Assembly: GCA_022592435.1 (NCBI GenBank)
Contig: JABYQS010000609.1
Location: 1 to 17,179, forward strand
Reading direction: 5' to 3'
DNA from: Cerioporus squamosus
Lineage: Eukaryota > Basidiomycota > Agaricomycetes > Polyporales > Polyporaceae
Length of the DNA stretch: 17,179 nt
Every line of letters begins with the position of its first letter. Within the stretch, counting starts at the first letter, position 1. Made by a program: the position numbers and the translations under genes. Of the stretch, positions 1 to 8,885 are shown piece after piece. The notes beneath the pieces were generated by a model. That model did no database searches. It was not told the DNA's origin and saw only the letters and a list, made by a program, of their open reading frames with translations.

Positions 1-1236
1 ACCATGGCCAGCTCCAAACACAGAACTCGTCTTTCCGGAGCGCTCCCGGCGCCATCAAACATCTTCCCTGCCCATCTCTTGATTTCTCCCGCCTTGGCCT
101 GATCTTTACCATCCCTGCGCTCAGCTTGCTCGACTGAACGGAGACCGTGATTGCTCTGCGTTGAGCTACTTGCCCTCAGTCGACGCTGGGACCATTCACT
201 GCGAGCGATTGCATCAGAATGCGCCAGTCGGCTTTCGGCAGTATCGAAGACGCTGCTCGCGAATGCTGCATGCATGCATTGGAGACGAGTCCGTACATGC
301 AATTGCGTGTGCCATACAAGTCCATACATCATTGGCGGCGAGAACTTAAGGCACGCTGGCATGGCCGCTCGAATCCCGAGGACTCCTTGGAATGAGCCCA
401 GCATCGCCGAGCGTGGTCCTGATGCGATCTCACCAGCCCCATCTTCACTTACATCGCAATAGCATGACAGCGCGCCGCTCCTACGATCAAGGTCTGAGTC
501 CAACATGCTGTCCTGCTCTGAAATGCTACATACCAAGGTTAGATCAAGCTACGCCTCAGGAGACCAGCCTCTCATGATGCGGCCCATCCTGAGGAGCGCC
601 GCTACATCCAAATGTACGGGGCCAACCTTCAGAGCGGTGTCGACAAAGACATTGATCTCTTCAGCACCATTGGGATCACACCCAGATGTGAGGCACCGCT
701 GTACGCACATTATCCCATACTGCACCACATGCCTAACGTCCAGTTGTCGAGTAGAGTTGATTGCTGTCGTCAACAACACCCTATCCATCCTACAGACATC
801 GCCTGCTGAGTACATAGTGACGGGTAGATGCGAGTTTCTCACAGGCGGCCTGTCCCATGCTACTACTAGACACAGTGGATCGTGTTGAGTCTCTCGCGGA
901 TCCGGCGGTATTGACTGCATACGCTCTGGCTTGCCTGACGTCTCGTTACAAGTGTGCTCACCATGATCTCGGATCATGTTTACGTTACGACGTAACCCCG
1001 TCCGAAATTGAGTGCGTTCAATAAATCGAAGATCACGATCGGGCATGGAGGTCCGTATACACGTGCCATAGCCGTGCCATCCGATCTCTGCTTCCACCAC
1101 CTCCCACCACGGCCATCAATACTTAACTTTACGCCAGGGTCAAGGCCACGGCATCTCCACGACCTAATCACCGGACAGGTGACGAAAGCAGCTGCTAACC
1201 GACTGAGATCACTTGGCGCAGCCCAGCTCTTCCACG
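1..1236. other. Upstream region without a supported gene
   Basis: I see no recognisable protein family, RNA gene or mobile element here. Open frames up to about 180 codons occur on both strands (the longest is minus strand 549-1100), but they overlap one another, match no family I know and have no convincing splice-linked partners. The last 100-200 bases presumably hold the promoter and 5' leader of the WD40 gene starting at 1237. No clear TATA box is visible. Confidence 0.5.
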
Positions 1237-2852
1237 ATGTCGGCGCCACCACCACCACCACCGACTCCGAAACACCTCATACGAAGCCATGGTGCGCACG
1301 TGAACGTCGTGTGCTTCTCTGACGACAACGAACGGATACTGTCTGGCGATGCCGCCGGTGTGGTTGTCGTGACCTCTACGAGGTGCTTGCGCGCACTTGC
1401 CAACTGGAAGGCGCACACGGACGGTCTCCTCGGCCTGCAAGAGTTCGAGGACCAGATCATCACGTCCGTTCGTGGATCCTCAGAGTGCAAGTCGTGTCGA
1501 TGCTAACGGATTGTATTTTGACAGACATGGACGGGATAACAAGCTTCACGTTTGGAAAGGGGTCTACGAGCCCTCGAGAAGCCTCGGAGGCTCAGCAGCG
1601 CTGCCCGGCCTGCAGACTCCGCAGCTGTGCTACTCGTTGGACGTCAACGCGCTGAATTTCTGTCGGTTCGCCTTGCTGCCTCTTCCGCCGGAGGCACGTA
1701 CGGACGATCGCCATGCGCTCGTTGCAGTTCCGAACCTGGTCGAATCGTCGCATGTACGTATATACATTCAGCGTCCATCTGTTACGTGCGAGTATATTCA
1801 ACGGCGGTTCGGTAGGCCGACATCTGGACCCTGCCAGGGAAGCAGCGGCTGCATGCCGCCATTGGGAAGGAGGGACGGACAGCTTCTGCGTCTGACGGAA
1901 GGGACGTCCGCAATGCCATAGGTACGCCCCGAGACTCCTCGATATCATCCCGTCGCACAACGCTCAGATCAGTTCTGTAGGAATCATCATGTCGATGCAC
2001 CTCATGAGTGCGCCCCACCCGCACATGACGGGTCGCACGCGCCTGCGACTGCTGTGCGCATACGAGAACGGGAGCGTGACGATGCGCGAATACACCCGGG
2101 AAGACAAAGAGGTGTCCATTGAAGGCATGGGCTGGGACGTCCTGTGGTCCGTCAAGCAGCACGTCGAATCTGGTAAGCACCTTCAAAACCCCATCCCCAT
2201 CTCGGCTTCGCCTTCTGAACGACGTTCATGTCATATGCAGTGATGGCGATGGCCGTGTCCAAGGATAACTCGTTCGCGCTAACCGTGTCTGCCGATCACT
2301 TGATAGGCCGGTACAACCTTGCCGTGAGTGTCCGTCTCTGACTCACTACCCCCTTGCAAGCCAAGGCGAGCGTTGTTGTTGCTCCACAGGACGCGGAGCG
2401 ATCAGAGACGCGAGAGGCGGCGTGCACAGTGTACAGGACGAAGCACCCGGGAAATGCGTCCGTGACGATGAGGGACGATGGGCGGGTGTGCGCCGTTGGA
2501 GGATGGGACGGCAGGTGAGCAGGAATTCCGAGAAACTTCAGCCTTACACTGGGCTGGAATCCGGTGAGAGCGGACAACATTGACGTGAACTGGGCAACGC
2601 AGGGTTCGTCTGTACTCGACGAAGTCGTTCAAACCGCTCGGTACGCTCAGCTATCACAAGAAGAACTGCCAGTCGGTTGCATTCGCGCGGTCGCAGCCGG
2701 AATCGCATCCCCACATGGGCCCCGAAGGCGACGACGAGGATGAGGACGAGATGAGCGAGGTGGAGAAGGAAGAGAGGGCGCGGTGGCTAGTGTCCGGCGG
2801 CCAGGATAGCCGGGTCGCCATATGGACGCTCATCGACTTCGGGACGACTTGA
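1237..2852 (+). CDS. ASA1: WD40-repeat protein, ASTRA-associated protein 1 (Asa1) type
   Basis: Seven exons (1237-1463, 1525-1753, 1816-1921, 1981-2172, 2241-2323, 2390-2514, 2603-2852) join in frame to 403 residues. Every intron has GT..AG ends, and intron 1 has a CTAAC branch site at 1503-1507. A proline-rich start (MSAPPPPPPTPKHLIRSHGA) leads into WD40 repeats: SGDAAGVVVVTSTRCLRAL near residue 35, HGRDNKLHVWK at 77-87 (spanning splice 1), SVTMRDDGRVCAVGGWDGRV near 300, and SGGQDSRVAIWTL at 385-397. An acidic linker (GDDEDEDEMSEVEKEE) precedes the last blade. The proline-rich N-terminus, the HGRDNKLHVWK blade and the length fit fungal Asa1. In yeast, Asa1 belongs to the Tra1/Tel2/Tti1 ASTRA assembly, which supports PIKK maturation and chromatin functions. 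The start is the first ATG in frame; the frame upstream has no other ATG. Another WD40 protein is possible but less likely. Confidence 0.85.
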
Positions 2853-2972
2853 GTTGCATCGTGGCATGGGGTATCAATGTTTGTTCCTTCTTCGCGCTAG
2901 AAACCCTCGCTCGGGATTCGGACACGATGATACGACGACGGCTAACAATGGCGGGTACAGCGCACCCAGAAG

Positions 2973-2982
2973 AAAAGAAAAA
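2973..2982 (-). terminator. Pol III terminator of the tRNA-His gene
   Basis: On the minus strand, three bases after A73, the sequence is TTTTT (2978-2982), then one C, then TTTT (2973-2976). This is a bipartite oligo-T pol III stop signal where one is expected. Confidence 0.75.
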
Positions 2983-2985
2983 GGA

Positions 2986-3073
2986 TGTCCCAGGGAGGAT
3001 TCGAGCCTCCGTCTTCACGGTTCCGCTCTGAAAAAGCCACAACGTGATGATCTAACCACTAATCGACAAGGAC
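2986..3073 (-). tRNA. tRNA-His (GUG anticodon) with a 16-nt intron
   Basis: Read on the minus strand from 3073, the cloverleaf is: acceptor GTCCTTG / CTGGGAC, D arm GATT..GATC, anticodon stem TCACG/CGTGA, a 4-nt variable loop, and T arm GGAGG-CTCGAAT-CCTCC. The anticodon loop is TT-GTG-G followed by a 16-nt insertion at 3021-3036 and then C38. An insertion between bases 37 and 38 is the standard place for a eukaryotic tRNA intron. The discriminator is A73, as expected for eukaryotic tRNA-His. A T5 tract lies 3 nt past the 3' end. Oddities: U6-U67 does not pair, U5-G68 is a wobble, T54 is C (so box B departs from GWTCRA), and the intron itself holds TTTTT. It could be a functional but divergent copy or a decaying one. 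Confidence 0.85.
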
Positions 3074-3447
3074 GTTGAGCAGGTTCTTCAAACAAAACTT
3101 GTATTGCACGCAAGCCAGGAAAGGAACAGGGACGCTCGGTCTGCCATCTGAGACGGATAAGGATTTAGCCTTACCATACTGCGGCTTAGTGCCGTGCTAA
3201 ACGGTCGGACCAGCGTTGGCCATGCGCGTCCTGCCAGTCCTCTCGGCCTCGCGTGTCCATCCGACCGCCACGATCGGGTCCGTCCCTCGAGCAGAAAAAA
3301 TCTAGAATACGGCCCAGTCCTCCGGGCCACCCGCGTCGTTATGTACCCCCAGCGTCCGGATGTTCTGCCCCGCCCCGCCTCTCGTCCTTGCGCGACCTGC
3401 GCCGTCTTTCCGAGTACCCCGCGCCGGCTGCAACTGGTCAAGCGAAG
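3074..3447. other. Spacer between tRNA-His and the arrestin-like gene
   Basis: This 374-bp spacer holds the pol III 5' flank of the minus-strand tRNA and the promoter and leader of the arrestin-like gene. The arrestin frame stays open upstream of 3448 but contains no in-frame ATG, so the gene is not extended. I see no TATA box or repeat. Confidence 0.5.
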
Positions 3448-4855
3448 ATGACCTCGTCAACGACATCCCAGTCTGCGTACTCGCTCGCTATGCGGAAGAC
3501 GGCGTTTCACCTCACGCTTCCGCCCACTATTTATGTCTCCGGAGGGACCGTCATGGGAGAGGTTGAGCTGGACTACGAGGCGGCAGTAGACGACGATATC
3601 GAGAGGGTGTACGTTGAACTGCAGGGGACGATCAAGACGTGGGTTGCATTCTGCTTACTCTCGTTGTTTTGTGACTGGATTTGCATTGCAGCAAGAACCG
3701 GATGGGCGCCGACGCGGAGCAGTTCAAGATCGACACGAACGAGTTCCTGCGGAAGCCTCTGACGCTGTGGAGGAGAGACCGCAGCACACCGCCGACGGAC
3801 GGGAGCACAATTATCCTGCCTTTCGAGCTGAAGCTCCCGGAGGACGCGCCCCCGTCGTTTCAGTTTGAGTCCTACATGAACAACGCGTACGTCCGGTACG
3901 CGGTGGAAGTCACCGGCGTGCGGAACACCACCTTTGCGGTCGACCGCACCGTCAAGAGCCCCGTCGTCGTCGTCCAGCCTGACCCGATAGGCAGCGCAGT
4001 CCGCGCGCAACTTAAGCTCGGCTGGTCGGATACATGGGGGAGATTGAAGGCGGAGAGCGACATGCGCAAGTATCCGTGGGGCGATTACGCGCACGCCAAA
4101 CTCGAGGTAAGCCTGGTCTCTGCTGCGAGAACCCCTTAAATGCTGAACGGCCGACGTCTCTAGCTGCTCGTCCCGCATGTGGACACCTTTCCCCTCTTCT
4201 CGGACATCCCGTACACCATCGTAGTCACCACGACCACCGCGCCTATGAAGCGGAAAGGCAACGCGATTCCGGAGAAGAACCTCTACCCGTCTGCGCCCCG
4301 CAACCCTTCCGAGATTGACTTCGAGCTCCGGAGGTTCGTAGACATGCAGACGCCGTATCAGCCATCAAATCCCGAAGAGCACGTCGCCGACATCATATCG
4401 AAGGCGCACGCCCCAACACCGCCAGTCGACGTCGAGGTCGGGAACTACGTTTGGCTCCCGGACGGGCAGAAGACAGACCGCGGGCGCTGGTCGCAAGAGG
4501 TCTCGTTCCACTCCGTCATGAACCTGCGGTTCACGCCGACGTTCCTCACTGAGGAGCTGAAGATCAAGGTGGGTCGCGCAGCGCCATCCGGGGCTTCTCG
4601 TTGTGCTCACTCCTTGGATAGTACACCCTGTTCTTGAGAATGGAGTTCCCCGGACTGGGCAATGTGCTCCGCATAGAGCTGCCCATCAACATCGGCTCAG
4701 GCGTTGAGTCGTCCTTCCCCTTAGCGGACTCTCCCCGGACAATCGAGCTCCCATCGTGAGTGGGCCGTGGTTTCTTTTCCTTGATCGTGACGATGGCCGT
4801 TGACTTGCGCTTGAACAGATCATATTGGAAGACCTCGACCTGGGATGACAAGTAA
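3448..4855 (+). CDS. Arrestin-like protein (arrestin N/C fold)
   Basis: Five exons (3448-3638, 3692-4106, 4164-4568, 4622-4755, 4819-4855) join in frame to 393 residues, with introns of 53-63 nt and GT..AG ends. The N-terminal part reads like an arrestin N domain: FHLTLPPTIYVSGGTVMGEV (about 20-39), then VYVELQGTIKT (54-64). DGSTIILPFELKLPEDAPPS (100-119) and the strand AYVRYAVEVTG follow. The second half (LLVPHVDTFPLFSDIPYTIV from 203, then LKIKYTLFLRMEFPGLGNVL across the last introns) fits the arrestin C domain. Fungal arrestin-related proteins act as cargo adaptors for ubiquitin ligases in endocytosis and nutrient or pH sensing. I find no PPxY motif, so recruitment of a Rsp5-type ligase through PY motifs is not supported. 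The start is the first in-frame ATG. The assignment rests on fold-like patterns and not on one invariant motif. Confidence 0.78.
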
Positions 4856-7609
4856 TCAATCCATCATCCTCCGCAACGTGGATCAGGAAGACACGGCCCC
4901 GACGTCCCACTCCGACTGCGAACACCGCGGCCATGGATCGTCACGACCACATTTTATGTGATATATGTGGCATACCCCTGCGCATCAAATCAACGTCTCG
5001 GTCGCGCGCACGGACAACGCGCGAGTGCATATGGAAAAGTAATCTCTGGCTGCTCACATGTTGTACTATGTAACCAACCCGTCCGCTCCTTTACTCACAT
5101 CATACGGCTTCGACTTCGTCACTGTATTCCTGCTCTACCTACCATTATTATCTTTTACATATCTGTGGTCCTCCTACTCACTTACGCGCACTACTACACT
5201 CATACTTGTCCTGCTGGCTGAATCCGCATCCGCCTCTTTCTCTGCACCCATTCTGTGCCCAACGCTGCCTCATCTGTCATGTACCGTTACTGTCTGTGCC
5301 ACTATTGCTCCGAGTCGATCCAACGCCCTCATATCGTCTGGCCTGCCGGCGGCCGGCCGCCCTCCGTGGCGCGACTTGTATCTCGCCGCGAGAATACCGT
5401 GGTCCGTGGTCCGCAGACGTCTATATATTGCAAGCGTCGCTATGGTACGGTCCGAACTATATGAAGGTACAGTTAGCATGTGCACAGATCTAGACTATAC
5501 ATACTTACAGTGTCTGTCCCTGGCCGGTGCCGATCCTTCCTCGATCGGAGGGGCTGCTCACTCAGCACTTCGCCGCCGGTGCCTCACCCGGATCATGACC
5601 AAACTTCTGTACGAGACGACTGACGGTGCTGAGGGTTGCGGTTGGCTCATTTCACGCACTCGTCGTCCTCGTCCTTGCTGATAATAGTTGTACAGTGCCC
5701 ATGTTATGTACGCACTGTAGTAGCTACCAATGCATCATGCAACTATGGTATCATTTCGACTCGTAGAACACCGTAGGTCTCGTTTAACGATTTGCCCGCC
5801 AGGCCGCGGCGCGGTGCATGCTGAACTGTACTCGAGTGCACTGAACTTCTGGCTCTTGTCCGTTGTTCAAGTGAGTGAGAGTAAGTGGAAGCAGGTAAAA
5901 GTCCAGTGCACCCTGCCATCACGAACTTCAGAGCCACAAAGAGTCCTAGTCAAGACGTCGATGCTCCGGCTCAGATGAAGGCACGAAGGCGCATGATGGC
6001 ATCGCCGATCTCCTCTCTCGATCAGGGGGGAGGACTCGATACCCGCGAAACTCACGCGGTGCGCAATGGCATGCGTGCTGCTTCACAACGCCACGCCGCG
6101 GCAGAGGGATCGTGCTCATTTGCTGTGAGTTCCCGGCGGTCGCCATGGCATTCGGTCTCTGGAGGTCTCCAGGGACGTGAGGAGATACATGTACAGGGAC
6201 ATACCTATCTACATATGTAGTATCGAGAGGCAAGGCGCAAGATTCGAGTGTTGCTCCCGAACGCTGACGCTGACACACGGCGGCCAAAGGTGACCACGGT
6301 CCACAGGGCAGCGTACGTACTGTGTCCACCGTTACCGCTGTTCGAACAGAAACCCATCGCTATGCAATGTGCATGGGCTGGCACTGGCAGCAAACTCCGC
6401 GCCAGACCGGAGCTTCTAAGCACCACGCACCACGGCGCAGCCCCGCGCAAAGCTTAACCTTGAAAACTTACTCACAAGCGGCGCTCTCGTCGCGGGTCGA
6501 CGTCGTGCGGCAGCAGACTGCCACTCAGGGAGTCATGATGAATGCCGGCCGCCGTACGTGACCGCCGAGTCTGGATGAATGCTAGCATGCATCGACGTCG
6601 TGGAGCGGGGAGTGCACCCGACCGGCGACAGGCAATAATACCCCATGGGCAGAACCACCTACAGGCGTCTTGCCATTGACGACCTCACGGACCTGACAGT
6701 GACAGCACGGATGGCAGTCTAGATCTGGTGACCCGACAGCACAGATTGGGATCCCCTTGTACTTGTACTTGGAACCCTGATGCTGCGAAGCCCGCGCCCC
6801 AGCTGCTGGTGCAACGGCAGCTCTGCTACGGCGAACACGATGGGGGCTGTAGACATGTCAATCTCTGACGGAAGGTCTACACTGCGGAATGCTTCCGAAC
6901 GACTTCAAGCTTCAGCCTTCAAGAGCTGCACTGGCACTGGGAGGGAAGGAGCGTCGGCGCCGTGCCAGTGTCCCAGCACCGGTCGTTCACCGCCTCGAGC
7001 GTTCGCAGCGTTGCGCCGCCACCTGCAGATCACTGACGGAGACGCACCTTGACGAGCACCCGCTGGGTATGTGGCGGTAGGTGGATTCGCGCACGTCCGC
7101 TGTGTGCACCTCGAGGCTCCGGGCGGCGCGTAGCGCGCGTTACGGCGAAGGCACCCTTGATTTCCAGGCCGTCAGTGGTCACGCAGGAGAGGCTTCTTTG
7201 CCCTCGCCGGGTGCCTGTGTCATGAGAGAGCCGGAGGGAGACGCAGTGCTGCAGGCGGTGGGCGACGTCAAAGGTGCGCCGGACGACCGAGAAGCCTATC
7301 CAGCGAGCAGGGGCATTGGCCAACTGTACATACATGTGGGGGACAGGTGCTGGCGAGAGGTGGAGATAGAGACCTCGAAGACGTGATTGGCAGATCTCCG
7401 AGCGGCAGTATTAAGTGTACAGGACAATAGCGGGAGGTCTGTCCGTGAGAAACAGCGTCCGTAGAGTTCGACAGGAATGCGACGAGGAGGCTCGCGCCGT
7501 CCGGGGACCGAGACAGCTCGGAGCCGTGGGACGAGGGCGCCGAGGAGGTAAGTGATGTGCGAGTACAAGGGACGTGATAGCTGGATCATGGATGCAAGGG
7601 CGGTCAATC
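4856..7609. other. Gene-poor 2.75-kb region between convergent genes
   Basis: The arrestin-like gene (+) and the cyclophilin gene (-) both end into this region, so its edges should hold their 3' UTRs. Apart from one 207-codon plus-strand open frame (5058-5681), it holds only short overlapping frames in all phases, with no recognisable domain, tRNA or transposon terminal repeat. Small features are a 12-bp palindrome (CTACATATGTAG, 6210-6221) and a short CTTGTACTTGTACTTGG repeat near 6757. Confidence 0.45.
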
Positions 7610-8490
7610 TCATCGCCCAACGAGCTGCGCGTCTGCGATGGGATTTGCGTGGATGGTGACCTGCGAGCACGAACGGGCGGTCAGCGCATCAACGTCGAGC
7701 GAGACACGGCGGCGGTTGGTATCTGTGCGCAATAGGCGGGAGCGGGCGTTACGTACGTGCGTGGTGCGGATCTCGGTGAGCGGCCTGTTCTTGGGGTTCA
7801 CGGGCACCCGCTCCATGGCGTCGAGGGTCGAGTCGGCGCCATCTATCACCTGCTGGTGCGGTTAGCGTGCAAACGGACGCGGTGGGGAGGCTCGGGCGCG
7901 CACCTTGCCGAAGATGGTGTACTTGCCATCGAGATGCGGCTGCTTCGCGTAGGTGATGAAGAACTGGGACTTGTTGGTGTCCGGGCCCGAGTTGGCCATC
8001 GCGAGGATTCCGCGATTGTTGAACTGTCATGAGTGGAGCGGGGAATCAGCTACGGACAAGTTCGGGGTGGAGGAAGGCGATGGACCTTGAGTGTAGAGCG
8101 GATCTCGTCGGGGAAGGGCTTGCCCCATATGCTCTGGCCGCCCTTGCCTGAGCCGGAGGGGTCGCCGGTCTGGATCATGAAGCCCTTGATGTTGCGGTGC
8201 CAGAGGGTGTTGTCGTAGTATCCAGATGCACAGAGAGCGAGGAAGTTCTGGAGCCGGGGCGTCAGTGCAAAGCATGGCGTGCGGAGGATGTGCTGTTCAC
8301 CTCGGCCGTTTTCGGGACTGCCTCGCAGAAGACCTCGACCTTGGGGCAGACAGGAGGTCAGCGCTGCGGCGTGGACTGATGGACGTGCACCTGTACTTTG
8401 ATGTCGCCGTGGGTGGTGTGGAATGTGACTGACTGGGGGACGTCCGCGTCAGCGCAGCCGCGGTGGGATGTCTGTCTGGCCGCGCACCAT
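7610..8490 (-). CDS. CYP10: Peptidyl-prolyl cis-trans isomerase-like 3 (cyclophilin, PPIL3/Cyp10 type)
   Basis: Seven exons on the minus strand (8490-8488, 8432-8397, 8339-8301, 8247-8086, 8023-7904, 7849-7757, 7660-7610) give 167 residues; all introns are phase 0 with GT..AG ends. The protein is one single-domain cyclophilin: [12 protein letters not shown] (2-13), the catalytic loop [20 protein letters not shown] with Arg44, Phe49, Met50 and Gln52, then [16 protein letters not shown] (89-104). [15 protein letters not shown] follows, with His110 where cyclophilin A has Trp121, as in PPIL3, which predicts weak cyclosporin binding. There is no signal peptide. PPIL3-type cyclophilins associate with the spliceosome. 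The family is clear because the product covers the domain end to end at the usual length of about 160 residues. The first coding exon is only the ATG. The gene is divergent from the G-alpha gene. Confidence 0.95.
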
Positions 8491-8885
8491 GTCGCTCTCT
8501 GCCGCGGTGATTGGCTCGTGAAGGGCGGCGGCGCGGTGGTGAAGGACAACGAAGGACGGGTGGCTGAAGACGCGTCGGCGGCGTCGCGATCGACCCCGGC
8601 CCGCCGCCGGCCTCGCATCGGGGCAGGCTCGCATGCGCTCCGGCGCTCCGGCGAGCTGGGACGGGGTGATCGCCGGGTCGCGAGTTGTGCATGCGAGGAG
8701 GAGGACATGGAATGGGCCTCAGCAGCCGTTCACTGCCTTCCATCATCAGCGCGCGTCCGACCCATGAACTCTATAAATCCATCTTCTCTTCTTTTCGCCC
8801 CTCCCTTTCCCTCTGCCCCGACGTCGACGTCCAGCCCCCGCGCAGCCGCGCCTCTCTCCGATACCCCCTCCCCCCGACGCCCGCC
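8491..8885. promoter_or_regulatory. Divergent promoter shared by the cyclophilin and G-alpha genes
   Basis: This 395-bp spacer separates two ATGs facing away from each other. On the plus-strand side it holds a TATA box and a long pyrimidine-rich leader. On the minus strand, CCAAT occurs at 8510-8514, about 20 nt before the cyclophilin ATG, which is unusually close for a promoter CCAAT element and may be chance. Confidence 0.6.
8772..8778 (+). promoter_or_regulatory. TATA box of the G-alpha gene
   Basis: TATAAAT lies 108 nt before the ATG at 8886. It is followed at once by a C/T-rich tract of about 40 nt (near 8780-8820), a common arrangement at fungal transcription starts. Confidence 0.55.

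Noticed and set aside
549..1100. 183-codon minus-strand open frame in the left flank
   Set aside because: No recognisable family, overlaps other open frames on both strands, and no adjoining exon could be linked by convincing splice sites.
1247..1262. CCA repeat as a microsatellite
   Set aside because: It encodes the proline-rich N-terminus of the WD40 protein and is explained by that coding sequence.
3253..3447. N-terminal extension of the arrestin-like protein
   Set aside because: The frame is open but has no ATG before 3448, and arrestin-like sequence starts just after 3448.
6210..6221. 12-bp palindrome CTACATATGTAG as an operator or transposon end
   Set aside because: No partner copy, flanking target duplication or nearby gene; one 12-bp palindrome in 17 kb is weak evidence.
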